Notes under the pieces: model-generated
Seen by the model: the letters and a program-made list of their open reading frames with translations, nothing else
What the model was told of the DNA's origin: nothing
The model's database searches: none
Program-made: the position numbers and the translations under genes
Source of the DNA: a virus
IMG/VR virus record: IMGVR_UViG_3300021407_000034
Coordinates: 1 to 33,277 of that record
Strand: one strand, 5' to 3'
Length of the DNA stretch: 33,277 bases
Shown: piece after piece, positions 1 to 6,692 of the stretch
How the letters are laid out: each line of letters opens with the position of its first letter
Numbering within the stretch: the stretch's first letter is position 1

Positions 1-1767
1 AATCCCACGGATCAAGACGGCCCGCCAGCGCCACCGGCCCCGCCGCCGAAGCCCAAGGTCGAGCAACCACAGGTAGGTAAGCCGTACCCCACGCCCCCGC
101 AGCCGAAGCCGATCATGATCGACCCGCCGGACGTCGCGCTCCTGAAAGCGTTCTGGGATGAGCCGTATCCCGGCATCAGCTTCAAGACGATGCGCGAGAA
201 GCTGCGCGATGACCTTGAGACCACGGGCAACGCCTACCTCGAAGTCATTCGTGACGCCAAGGGCCGCATCGCGCTCCTGAATCCGATGGATTCGAAGCTG
301 ACGCGCTTGATCAGGCACGATGACTTGCCGGTCGCCGTCAAACAGACGGTTAACCGCACGGGCGTGCCCGGCGACGACCAAGACATCATGGTGCTGGTGC
401 ACGAGCGCCGATACGTGCAGATCATCGGCCTCAACGCCCGCTTCTTCAAGGCGTACAAGGCCACGCGCAACTTGAACGCGCAAACCGGTATCTGGGAAAC
501 CGAGTCCATTGAGAAGATCCCGCCGCAGAACGTGGCGACCGAAGTCATTCACTTCATCAAGGACCGCGACGTCCTGACGCCGTACGGTATCCCGTCGTGG
601 ATCAACCAGATGCCCAGTGTCATGGGCAGCCGCAAGGCCGAGGAACTGAACCTGGAGTTCTTTGAGCACGGCGGCGTGCCCCCGGTCATGGTCTTCATCC
701 AAGGCGGTACCTTGAGTGCGTATGCGCGCAAAGAGCTGAACGAGTACCTTGCTGGTGCCGCAAAACTCAAACAGCGCGGGGTGATCTTGGAGATCGCGCC
801 GAGCGGTGGCGACTTGAACAGCGCCAGCCAGGTCAAGGTCACGACTGAGAAGTTTGGTGATGCCGTCGGCAACGACAGCAAGTTCGAGAAGTACGACGAC
901 AAGTGCACGTCGCGCGTGCGCATGGCGTTCCGGTTGCCGCCGTTGTTGATTGGGTTGAGCGACGACTACAACTACGCGTCATCGCAGACCGCGTATATGG
1001 TCGCCGAAGAACAGGTGTTCAGCGTCGAGCGCAACAAGTTCGACGAGATCATCAACAGTACGATCATGAAAGAGCTGGACCCGGACGGCACGTATCGGTA
1101 CAAGAGCAAGCCGATGACCGCCAAGTTCTTGGACGAGCAAATCAAGGCCCTGGCCACACCCAACTTGAAGGCGACGGGCGAGAGCCTGATCGAAGCCGTC
1201 AACGACATCGCGGGCATGAAGCTGGTGTATGACCCGAATGCCGTGGTCGCGCCGCCGGGTGGCGCACCCTCCCCCAATCAAAAGGGGAGCGAAGGCAAGA
1301 ACATGGCCGGAAGCGGCGCTGGTGCCGGTGGCGCGGCGACCGGTGCTGGCGGTGGCAGCGGTCAGAGTCCGGGATTCGGCGGCGGCAACGTCGCCAAAGG
1401 CGAATGGCCGAATTCGATGAAGGTACAGGTCACGCGCTCCGGCAACATCAAGAAGCTGGACCATCACCTACTCACGGATTTGGCCAATGACATCGCCGAT
1501 CATCGTACGGGTGCCCGCACATTCCTGAAGTCGCACGTCGAGAACATGGAGGCGCTGATCCAATCGTTTACGCCCGCGCTCAAGCTGCTGTTCGAGGACA
1601 ACGTCGCCCAGCGCATCGCGAAGTTCACGAACGACCCCGAGGGCTCGCGGGAGCTGTTGGATTGCGCCAACGCCAGCTTCAAGTTGGCTAAGGCCACTCC
1701 CTCCAGTTCCACGGCATTGCCAGGACCCAGCAGTGCGATCCCTGTACGTAAGTCGCGATCTTCTTAA
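1..1767 (+). CDS. Phage portal protein (PBSX/HK97-type), 5' end outside window
   Basis: The reading frame is open from base 1, so the start lies to the left; the ATG at 115 is internal. The visible 588 residues contain portal-like segments such as GNAYLEVIRDAKGRIALLNP, VIHFIKDRDVLTPYGIPSWI and a late helical EEQVFSVERNKFDEII stretch, as in PBSX-type portals. The portal forms the dodecameric DNA-entry vertex and docks the terminase. A proline-rich stretch lies near the left edge. After the core comes a Gly/Ala/Ser-rich linker (about 1255-1390), then a helical C-terminal domain of about 120 residues (about 1410-1700) that is not part of a minimal portal. The gene ends in a Ser-rich tail overlapping the next gene by 35 nt. 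The portal call is firm; the C-terminal domain has no assigned role. Confidence 0.9.
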   Translation, partial: NPTDQDGPPAPPAPPPKPKVEQPQVGKPYPTPPQPKPIMIDPPDVALLKAFWDEPYPGISFKTMREKLRDDLETTGNAYLEVIRDAKGRIALLNPMDSKLTRLIRHDDLPVAVKQTVNRTGVPGDDQDIMVLVHERRYVQIIGLNARFFKAYKATRNLNAQTGIWETESIEKIPPQNVATEVIHFIKDRDVLTPYGIPSWINQMPSVMGSRKAEELNLEFFEHGGVPPVMVFIQGGTLSAYARKELNEYLAGAAKLKQRGVILEIAPSGGDLNSASQVKVTTEKFGDAVGNDSKFEKYDDKCTSRVRMAFRLPPLLIGLSDDYNYASSQTAYMVAEEQVFSVERNKFDEIINSTIMKELDPDGTYRYKSKPMTAKFLDEQIKALATPNLKATGESLIEAVNDIAGMKLVYDPNAVVAPPGGAPSPNQKGSEGKNMAGSGAGAGGAATGAGGGSGQSPGFGGGNVAKGEWPNSMKVQVTRSGNIKKLDHHLLTDLANDIADHRTGARTFLKSHVENMEALIQSFTPALKLLFEDNVAQRIAKFTNDPEGSRELLDCANASFKLAKATPSSSTALPGPSSAIPVRKSRSS

Positions 1768-2410
1768 CCCGGAGCCGCTGATCGCGTGGGCGAAGCTGCA
1801 AGGCTTCAAAACCTGTCTTCAGCCGTCGGAGATGCACGTGACCATCGTGTTCTCGAAGGGCGCGTTCGACGAGACCCAGGTCAAGCCCGATGAGAATGCA
1901 ATTAATTGCAGAGGCGGCTTGCGGTACGTGGCGGCGTTCGGTCGCGAGGTCAAGGATACTGCGGTCCTCGGATTTGAATGCGCGGAGCTGAGTGAGGACA
2001 ACGCCATGTACCGGGCCGCTGGCGCGACCTCCGACTTCCCCGACTACCGCCCCCACGTCACCATCACATTAAATATTCCGCCGGGGCTTGTGGTCGAAGA
2101 TTTGAAACCGTACGCTGGTGATCTACGTTTCGGCCCCGAGATTTGGGCCGACATCAAAGAAGACGGGAACAAGGGCAAAGTTGAGAAGGAAGAAGCCGGT
2201 GACGACGTTGGTGGCGGGCTGGGATCGACAAACCGTTCCCTCCAAAAAACCCGCAGTCATTCGCAGCAGTTACTCGCGGCGAAAGCCGACCTCACGCACG
2301 ACGACCTCAAAACCAACGGCGGGTTGCTGAACGCGGAGCAGGCGGGGGAGACCGGCGAAGTCCGCAGGCGCAAGCGCCGGGGGTTGATCGAGTGGATACG
2401 GAGGCGCTGA
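1733..2410 (+). CDS. 2H phosphoesterase-family protein (Acb1-like candidate)
   Basis: A 225-aa product starting at GTG 1733, seven bases after a CAGGA ribosome site inside the portal gene. Two HxT motifs are visible, H35-V-T37 in PSEMHVTIVFSKG and H108-V-T110 in YRPHVTITLNI. This pair defines the 2H phosphoesterase fold (RNA ligase/cyclic phosphodiesterase superfamily). Phage 2H enzymes include Acb1, which cleaves cyclic oligonucleotide signals of CBASS defence; phosphodiesterase activity here is inference. The N-terminus LYVSRDLLNPEPLIAWAKLQGF resembles 2H proteins I recall beside phage portal genes. Residues about 140-225 are a charged tail. Within it, residues 184-203 closely resemble the N-terminus of this phage's major capsid protein, and the end is strongly basic (RRRKRRG). 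A palindrome TGCAATTAATTGCA lies inside the gene at 1897. Confidence 0.8.
   Translation: MRSLYVSRDLLNPEPLIAWAKLQGFKTCLQPSEMHVTIVFSKGAFDETQVKPDENAINCRGGLRYVAAFGREVKDTAVLGFECAELSEDNAMYRAAGATSDFPDYRPHVTITLNIPPGLVVEDLKPYAGDLRFGPEIWADIKEDGNKGKVEKEEAGDDVGGGLGSTNRSLQKTRSHSQQLLAAKADLTHDDLKTNGGLLNAEQAGETGEVRRRKRRGLIEWIRRR
1897..1910. repeat. Palindrome TGCAATTAATTGCA (full copy 1)
   Basis: This is a perfect 14-bp palindrome inside the 2H phosphoesterase gene. It is read there as GCA-ATT-AAT-TGC (AINC), a different frame from the copies that encode LIA in signal peptides. Identical copies are at 20769 and 25636, with variants elsewhere. Confidence 0.75.
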
Positions 2411-2523
2411 TGTGGACCTGGCTCAAAATCATTGGCTTCACGGTGTTTGCCATAATCCTGGTCGGGATCTTGGGGCCATTCCTCATATTCTGGTACGAAT
2501 TGGTTAAGAATTGCGGGTGCTAG
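2410..2523 (+). CDS. Small single-span membrane peptide, 37 aa
   Basis: The ATG overlaps the stop of the 2H gene (TGATG), which indicates translational coupling. The product starts MWTWLKIIGFTVFAIILVG and is almost entirely one hydrophobic helix with a short KNCGC tail. It could be an inner-membrane peptide of the lysis or superinfection-exclusion type, but nothing in the sequence fixes a role. Confidence 0.6.
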   Translation: MWTWLKIIGFTVFAIILVGILGPFLIFWYELVKNCGC

Positions 2524-2552
2524 TTGACAAACGCAAGTTGAAGTGTGACGCT
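2524..2552 (+). promoter_or_regulatory. Repeated promoter-like box, copy 1 (variant TTGACAAACGCAAG)
   Basis: A consensus -35 hexamer TTGACA starts directly after the stop codon of the preceding gene and sits in the conserved TTGACAAACGC context. Seventeen bases later is GACGCT, which differs by one base from the TACGCT found at the same spacing in the copy at 16688. It lies 50 bp ahead of the start at 2574. Confidence 0.5.
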
Positions 2553-2573
2553 AGTCCGATGGAGGTAACTGCC

Positions 2574-2846
2574 ATGGGCACTAGAGAGTCTGATGCGACG
2601 GTGATGTTGGCGTATACCCTGCTTTACTCGGTTGCGGCTGCGCTCGCGATTGTCGCGTGGCTGCTTTATCACGCGGGAGCTGAGACATGGTTGGTGTTGG
2701 CGAAACTGTTTTTGTTCGTATTCCTAGTATGGCTGCTTGTGGTTTCACGGACGTCGCGGGCACGGTGGCCGCTGTATTACCGGGCGACACCGTCAATGTC
2801 GTTGACGGAGATGGTCAGGTATTCGCGCTCGCGCAGACGCGCGTAA
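2574..2846 (+). CDS. Small membrane protein with two predicted spans, 90 aa
   Basis: The start ATG 2574 follows a strong GGAGG site (2561-2565). A short polar N-terminus (MGTRESDATVM) precedes two hydrophobic segments, about residues 11-33 and 38-59, separated by HAGAET. A basic tail rich in Arg and Ser follows. Size and topology would fit a class II holin or a small inner-membrane protein, but no lysis gene is adjacent. The 3' 160 nt overlap the next gene in another frame, so one of the two may be shorter than given. Confidence 0.5.
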   Translation: MGTRESDATVMLAYTLLYSVAAALAIVAWLLYHAGAETWLVLAKLFLFVFLVWLLVVSRTSRARWPLYYRATPSMSLTEMVRYSRSRRRA

Positions 2847-2974
2847 ATTACAGCAGGCGTCGGGGTTGGTGCGTTCGTGCGCGCGATGCCGACCGTCGAA
2901 AGGCGGAGTTCGGGTACGTCGAAGTAGGGAGTGACGAGTGGACGTTCAATCTCCAGTGCCCGCCCAAGTCGTAG
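2687..2974 (+). CDS. Hypothetical SH3-like small protein, 95 aa
   Basis: The start ATG 2687 is preceded by GGGAG about 9 bases upstream. The N-terminal half (GETVFVRIP..., GTVAAVLPGDTVNVVDGDGQ) has the alternating beta pattern and PGD/DGQVF turns of SH3-like barrel proteins. The C-terminal half is basic and then acidic/aromatic. It overlaps the 3' part of the two-span membrane gene by 160 nt in a different frame, which is unusual for this phage. Function unknown. Confidence 0.5.
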   Translation: MVGVGETVFVRIPSMAACGFTDVAGTVAAVLPGDTVNVVDGDGQVFALAQTRVNYSRRRGWCVRARDADRRKAEFGYVEVGSDEWTFNLQCPPKS

Positions 2975-3153
2975 CCGCGCGCCGCGTCGGCCAGATCCTC
3001 GGCGGCTTCACGCAGGGCGTGGGGTTGGCGATGATGTTCGTGTTCTACGGCCCGCTGATCACGGGTGCGGTGATGGTGCTGATGCTATCGTGCTGGTTCA
3101 TCGTCACCCGGCACGCGGTCGAAAGCCACCGACAGGAGCCGAAATGCGAGTAG
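2938..3153 (+). CDS. Small membrane protein, 71 aa
   Basis: GTG start at 2938 with a GGGAG site just upstream, overlapping the previous gene by 37 nt. After a polar N-terminus with an RR pair, residues about 18-55 form one long or two short hydrophobic segments (GGFTQGVGLAMMFVFYGP, then GAVMVLMLSCWFIV). A hydrophilic tail follows. I recognise no family. Confidence 0.55.
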   Translation: MDVQSPVPAQVVAARRVGQILGGFTQGVGLAMMFVFYGPLITGAVMVLMLSCWFIVTRHAVESHRQEPKCE

Positions 3154-3242
3154 TTGCAGGGATTATGCTGGTGCTGTTGATTGCCCTGGTGTGGGCCATA
3201 CACCGACTTCGTACCAACATCAAACACAGGCCCGAAAGATGA
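3144..3242 (+). CDS. Single-span membrane peptide, 32 aa
   Basis: ATG 3144 follows a CAGGAG site. The peptide is one hydrophobic helix (VVAGIMLVLLIALVWAIH) and a basic tail ending HRPER. The stop overlaps the next ATG (ATGA), placing it in the same translationally coupled run. Function unknown. Confidence 0.55.
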   Translation: MRVVAGIMLVLLIALVWAIHRLRTNIKHRPER

Positions 3243-3601
3243 AATTAATTGCACTGTTATTGCTGACGGCGCTGTCGATGACGGCGTCGGCCGTCGAGTC
3301 GATGGCCGGAAACGTGATCATCGGCATCACCGAGTTCAACAGCGTCGGTCAGGGGACAATCACCATCGCGTGGTCACCGATTACCCCGGCCCCGCAAAAC
3401 TATCTCGTGTATCTCAGCGAACCCGGGTACGTGAGCATGTACGAGTACACGGAGCTGCCGGGCACGCAAACGCGATGGACCGTGAACTGGACGGTGCCAC
3501 TCGGCAAAACCCTATGTTTTACGGTAGCCGGTAAGACGTGGGGCGTGGTCGGCGAGCGCGCGGTTCCCGTCTGCCTCAAGATCGTGGCGAGCACTACATG
3601 A
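3239..3601 (+). CDS. Secreted protein with fibronectin-III-like beta domain, 120 aa
   Basis: The ATG at 3239 sits in an ATGA overlap. Residues 1-18 are a signal peptide (MKLIALLLLTALSMTASA). The mature part reads like a single Ig/FnIII beta sandwich: GTITIAWSPITPAPQNYLVY, then a Tyr- and Trp-rich middle and a CFTVAG...VPVCLKI end with two Cys that could pair. Such domains usually bind surfaces or other proteins; here it would act in the periplasm or outside the cell. Codons 3-5 (TTA ATT GCA) carry the half-palindrome that recurs in this phage. Confidence 0.6.
   Translation: MKLIALLLLTALSMTASAVESMAGNVIIGITEFNSVGQGTITIAWSPITPAPQNYLVYLSEPGYVSMYEYTELPGTQTRWTVNWTVPLGKTLCFTVAGKTWGVVGERAVPVCLKIVASTT
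3243..3253. repeat. Half-palindrome AATTAATTGCA in signal-peptide codons
   Basis: One arm and the centre of the TGCAATTAATTGCA palindrome, placed in codons 2-5 (MKLIA) of the secreted protein. The same codon choice occurs at 4091 and 18006. Confidence 0.6.
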
Positions 3602-3819
3602 GCGAGAACGTGATCGGTGGCAGAATTCTCGACAGCTACCACAACGACGTCACGCCGATTGTCGAGGCCCGGGAGCCCGCGCGACGTGCGCGCAAGATCA
3701 TCAGACGTCGTCGGTATCAGCGCCACCAAGCGCGGCTCGGATTCTATCGGCCACGGTTTTCGCACGCCGTGCTATATGGGCCTATGCCGGATTTTACGGA
3801 AGTTACGGAATTCGAATGA
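3598..3819 (+). CDS. Hypothetical basic protein, 73 aa
   Basis: ATGA-coupled to the secreted protein upstream. Residues 25-46 are dense in Arg (EPARRARKIIRRRRYQRHQA), flanked by a polar N-terminus and an aromatic/acidic C-terminus (PMPDFTEVTEFE). The basic patch suggests nucleic-acid or phosphate binding, but no family is evident. Confidence 0.55.
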   Translation: MSENVIGGRILDSYHNDVTPIVEAREPARRARKIIRRRRYQRHQARLGFYRPRFSHAVLYGPMPDFTEVTEFE

Positions 3820-4061
3820 TCAGCGCACCCCGAAGCCTGGGCGCGGGCAAGATCAAACGCATTCACGTCAATAAGCACGTGATCGCAAAGAACTTGAAGC
3901 ACGGCACGGATTTGCCAGCGATCAGCATTCAACACACTGGTGGCCCGACACCCGCGCGCGTAGTCGCGATTCATGGCCCCAGTCTTATGCGTAGCGACAA
4001 GCCCCTGAAATGCGGAGCCCGGGTCTACATCGAAACGACTGCCGAAATCACGTACGAGTAG
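3816..4061 (+). CDS. Hypothetical protein, 81 aa
   Basis: ATGA-coupled to the gene before it. The sequence is a mixed beta-type protein with no membrane segment or Cys motif, containing KIKRIHVNKHVIAKNLKHG and ending in GARVYIETTAEITYE. Family unknown. Confidence 0.55.
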   Translation: MISAPRSLGAGKIKRIHVNKHVIAKNLKHGTDLPAISIQHTGGPTPARVVAIHGPSLMRSDKPLKCGARVYIETTAEITYE

Positions 4062-4084
4062 ATTGGATGTGAGAACTTCAATGG

Positions 4085-4642
4085 ATGAAGTTAATTGCAA
4101 TCCTGCTGTTGGCGTCAGCGCCCGCGTTCTCGAACACCCTGCTTCAGGATACTGCGATCATCGCGTTGCGCGCGGCGCATGATAGCGCGACCGGGACCGT
4201 GGTCGAGCACGGGGGCATGCTCATCAAATCCGGCGACGACTACCGCTTCGTCGAACCCGCGCAAGGCGATGAGACTGGAATTCGCGTCGTAGACTTCAGC
4301 CAGTTGAAGGCTGGCGAACAACTCATCGGCACCTACCACACGCACTTGTGCATGGCCCACTACTACCACGGGCTTTTTTCGAAGCAAGATGTCATCGCCG
4401 CGTACCTTACCGGCGTCCCCGAGTTCATGCTCGATGAGTGCACGGGCGAAGTCCACGAATTCAATAGCCGCGTCGATCACGTGTGGGAGACGGGCGTGCC
4501 CTCGCATATCTTCGGCAAGGACTGCGAGAAGGTCGATATCCTGCTGCCAGTGGGCAGGGTCGTCGGCAACATCGGCGAGACCGAGGTCCTACGCGAAGCC
4601 GTGTACATCGACCCCTGTAAAAAAGATCCACCCGCTGCTTGA
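4085..4642 (+). CDS. Secreted JAMM/DUF4329-like metalloprotease-type protein, 185 aa
   Basis: Residues 1-16 are a signal peptide (MKLIAILLLASAPAFS). A JAMM-type metal site can be read: E41 in VVEHGGMLIK, H85-T-H87 in IGTYHTH, then S99 and D102 in GLFSKQD. This gives E...HxH-x11-S-x2-D, close to the canonical JAMM spacing. JAMM/DUF4329 proteins are zinc-dependent isopeptidases or peptidases, and a secreted form would act in the periplasm or outside. Four Cys in the mature part (88, 119 and two nearer the C-terminus) could form disulfides. The stop overlaps the next promoter box. Catalysis is inferred from the motif only. Confidence 0.65.
   Translation: MKLIAILLLASAPAFSNTLLQDTAIIALRAAHDSATGTVVEHGGMLIKSGDDYRFVEPAQGDETGIRVVDFSQLKAGEQLIGTYHTHLCMAHYYHGLFSKQDVIAAYLTGVPEFMLDECTGEVHEFNSRVDHVWETGVPSHIFGKDCEKVDILLPVGRVVGNIGETEVLREAVYIDPCKKDPPAA
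4091..4100. repeat. Half-palindrome TTAATTGCAA in signal-peptide codons
   Basis: Encodes Leu-Ile-Ala at codons 3-5 of the JAMM-like secreted protein, with the same nucleotide sequence as in the gene at 3239. Confidence 0.6.
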
Positions 4643-4667
4643 CAAACGCTAGCTAGTCGGTTACCGT
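4639..4667 (+). promoter_or_regulatory. Repeated promoter-like box, copy 2
   Basis: TTGACAAACGCTAG with -35 TTGACA (4639-4644), a 17-bp spacer and a -10-like TACCGT (4662-4667). It overlaps the stop codon of the JAMM-like gene. The next ATG (4674) is only 6 bases past the -10, so the transcript would be nearly leaderless. Confidence 0.65.
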
Positions 4668-4673
4668 TTGCGC

Positions 4674-4865
4674 ATGGAGATCGCGGGACACCCTTTTGAT
4701 CGCTACCACGCCCACGAATGGCAGGGGCAGCCGGGACCCGCGTACATCGAATACCTGGGCCTTGGCCATCCCGGCTACCGCCCTGAAACCCTGGAAAAAC
4801 AGAGGAAACGCCATGAGCGCCGACGTCATAAATCTGCATCAGCGGCTGTGGGACAAAGGTCGTAG
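4674..4865 (+). CDS. Hypothetical protein, 63 aa, possibly leaderless
   Basis: The ATG at 4674 has no ribosome site and starts where transcription from the box at 4639 should begin. The product MEIAGHPFDRYHAHEW... has a His/Tyr-rich N-terminal half and a very basic KQRKRHERRRHK stretch near the end. It overlaps the next gene by 53 nt in another frame. Alternatively, its ATGGAGA could be a ribosome-site remnant and the ORF not translated. Confidence 0.4.
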   Translation: MEIAGHPFDRYHAHEWQGQPGPAYIEYLGLGHPGYRPETLEKQRKRHERRRHKSASAAVGQRS

Positions 4866-5004
4866 CGGCGAATTGCCGATTGACACGCAAATCCATTTGC
4901 TGGAAGCTGCGTTCCGCAGACACCGCGAACGCCAGCGCGAGGACGTGGTGGCATTGAATTTGGACAGCTACTGGGAGACAGTGCCTCGGCATGACATCGG
5001 ATGA
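4813..5004 (+). CDS. Hypothetical helical protein, 63 aa
   Basis: ATG 4813 follows an AGAGGAAA site. The sequence (MSADVINLHQRLWDKGRSGE, then AAFRRHRERQRED) is strongly helical and charged. A long upstream extension of the same frame lacks a ribosome site and was not used. Confidence 0.55.
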   Translation: MSADVINLHQRLWDKGRSGELPIDTQIHLLEAAFRRHRERQREDVVALNLDSYWETVPRHDIG

Positions 5005-5159
5005 CTAGGGAGGCGTTATTCGGACTCGGGGTGCTGCTGGGAGTGGCAGTCGGGGGTCTGTTAGCGTTTTTACTGGCGATGTGGTTGGCGAATGCCTACT
5101 ACGAAGACCCGATGCCCACGCATCACTATTACCCCGAATGTTACCAACTCAGGAGATGA
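5001..5159 (+). CDS. Small membrane protein, 52 aa
   Basis: ATGA-coupled to the preceding gene. One Gly/Leu-rich span (LFGLGVLLGVAVGGLLAFLL) is followed by a His/Tyr-rich hydrophilic tail (PMPTHHYYPECY). Function unknown. Confidence 0.6.
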   Translation: MTREALFGLGVLLGVAVGGLLAFLLAMWLANAYYEDPMPTHHYYPECYQLRR

Positions 5160-5160
5160 G

Positions 5161-5310
5161 ATGAAAACCAAGCGCGAAATCGCGACGGTCGTGACCTTTA
5201 CCATCTTGACGTGGCCGGTGATCGTCATCGGTTTCGCGAGCGCGTTCGTGGCACACGCCTGGTGCGTGGGCGTCGAAGCCTACAAAGCGTGTTGGGGGGA
5301 GCCGACGTGA
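5161..5310 (+). CDS. Small membrane protein, 49 aa
   Basis: ATG 5161 follows CAGGAGATGAG. The N-terminal KTKREIA precedes one hydrophobic span (TVVTFTILTWPVIVIGFASA) and a short tail with two Cys. The GTG of the next gene lies inside its last codons. Function unknown. Confidence 0.6.
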   Translation: MKTKREIATVVTFTILTWPVIVIGFASAFVAHAWCVGVEAYKACWGEPT

Positions 5311-6182
5311 GCAAGGAAATCCGCAACGTCATCTCTGAGATCAACGACGTGCGCGTCTGCATCGCGCTCTATGCCATCGTCGATAAGCTGTGGCCAGAGC
5401 CCAAGGTCGAGGGTGCGAAATTCAAGGACGATCCCAGCACCCCGATTTGGGCACGGCTGAACTTACTCAGCCATCGGTTTCCCTACGACAGCAGCGTCGC
5501 GCAGATGCTGGTGATGGCCAGCACCATCGTAAAGCACGCGCCCGGTGGTGAGGGTCCGGTGAAGCGGCCGTTGCCCATGGGGTATTGGGGAAGGCGCATG
5601 TCAATGGCCCGAGACCTGGTGTCAAAGCTGCGTGCTGTCAACTTCGCGGAGTTGGCGAACGACGCCGAAGCGCAGTTCGAGCGCCGCGACATCGAGTTGG
5701 CCGATTTACGCTCGAAGTTGAGCGAAGCCCGTCAGACAGCCGACGACCTCGAACGTACTGTAGATGACTTACGCCGGGGCGCGAAGTTGGACCCGAAGTT
5801 CAAGGAGCTGTTGACGGAGAACGACAACTTGAACCGGAAAATAAAAGACTTGCAGGCGTTCATCGACAACAGTCAGGCTTCCCTCGAATCGGCGCACCGG
5901 GCCAGGGACACTGCCCTCGACGAAGCCGCTGATACACGCCGGTCTCTCGCCAACGTCGTCGAGGCCAATGCCCACGTCAACCGCATGCTGGAGACGATTA
6001 AGGCGTCGCGTCCAGCCACGCCCACGCATATCTGCGTTCTCTGTCACGCGGGGTGGATCGAGTTGCCGGACGCTCGCGGGTGGACGCTATGGAGCACGAC
6101 CTGTGGCCCCTGCTGCGACAACCCGCCAAAAGATTTGTGGGAACGCGTGATCAAACCAATTCGAGCATCAGAGAGGATTTGA
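5307..6182 (+). CDS. Coiled-coil protein with C-terminal zinc-ribbon, 291 aa
   Basis: GTG start at 5307 (GTGA overlap) after GGGGGGAGCC. Residues 1-125 are a globular helical region; about 130-235 is a long heptad-rich coiled coil (QFERRDIELADLRSKLSEAR, ENDNLNRKIKDLQAF). The C-terminus has two Cys pairs, CVLC and CGPCC, about 25 residues apart, consistent with one zinc site. It is the largest gene in the first accessory block and could be a scaffold- or adaptor-like protein. No specific family recognised. Confidence 0.7.
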   Translation: MSKEIRNVISEINDVRVCIALYAIVDKLWPEPKVEGAKFKDDPSTPIWARLNLLSHRFPYDSSVAQMLVMASTIVKHAPGGEGPVKRPLPMGYWGRRMSMARDLVSKLRAVNFAELANDAEAQFERRDIELADLRSKLSEARQTADDLERTVDDLRRGAKLDPKFKELLTENDNLNRKIKDLQAFIDNSQASLESAHRARDTALDEAADTRRSLANVVEANAHVNRMLETIKASRPATPTHICVLCHAGWIELPDARGWTLWSTTCGPCCDNPPKDLWERVIKPIRASERI

Positions 6183-6184
6183 AA

Positions 6185-6373
6185 ATGGATTATCTCAAGA
6201 ACTTGATCGTGGGCGAAGACGGCCAGATCCAGAACCAACACCAGATCCAAGTGCAGACACAGACGAATACTGTGCAGGCACCGGAGATCGACCCCGGCCA
6301 AGGGGTGGCCGCGATCACGTTGCTGGCCGGGGGCCTAGCCGTGATTCTGGGCCGCAAACGCAAGCGTGCTTGA
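6185..6373 (+). CDS. Small protein with PEP-CTERM-like tail anchor, 62 aa
   Basis: ATG 6185 follows an AGAGGA site. After a Gln-rich hydrophilic half (GQIQNQHQIQVQTQTNTVQ) comes APEIDPGQG, one hydrophobic span (VAAITLLAGGLAVILG) and a terminal RKRKRA. The order PE-motif, span, basic cluster is that of exosortase PEP-CTERM sorting signals. No N-terminal signal peptide is visible, so it may only be a tail-anchored peptide that resembles them. Confidence 0.55.
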   Translation: MDYLKNLIVGEDGQIQNQHQIQVQTQTNTVQAPEIDPGQGVAAITLLAGGLAVILGRKRKRA

Positions 6374-6689
6374 CATACGCAAACTCGCGGCGACCGTCCT
6401 CAAAGTCTCACGCGAGATGGGGGGCGACCGCATTGAGACCAAAAATCAACTTGAACTTGCTGCCGGTCTCTTGCTAGAGTTGGCGGGCGACCCCAAACCT
6501 GCCGAGAGGCTGCCGGTTTCAGCTTCGCCTACGAAGGCCACGACAGAGGCTGTTAACTCGGCAGGTGCGGGGCCGCGACTTATTCTGAGTCTTGACGAGA
6601 CCCCGCTGGCGCTGCGCGAGGGCGCGCGCTACGTGATTCGTGAAGAAGCGATTGACGATACCGACTACACCCGCCCCGACCTGGAGTAA
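6366..6689 (+). CDS. Hypothetical protein, 107 aa
   Basis: GTG start at 6366 overlapping the previous gene by 8 nt; its ribosome site is weak. The first 40 residues are helical (KLAATVLKVSREMGG, NQLELAAGLLLELAG), followed by a Pro/Ala/Thr linker and an acidic C-terminus. Unknown family. Confidence 0.5.
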   Translation: MLDIRKLAATVLKVSREMGGDRIETKNQLELAAGLLLELAGDPKPAERLPVSASPTKATTEAVNSAGAGPRLILSLDETPLALREGARYVIREEAIDDTDYTRPDLE

Positions 6690-6692
6690 ATT

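Noticed and set aside
5307-6182. Tape measure or tail protein because of the coiled coil
   Set aside because: Far too short for a tape measure, lies in the head region, and carries a zinc ribbon.
6370-6400. TTGACATACGCAAA as another promoter box
   Set aside because: It matches only loosely, lies at codons 2-6 of a gene, and has no TANNNT at 16-18 bp.
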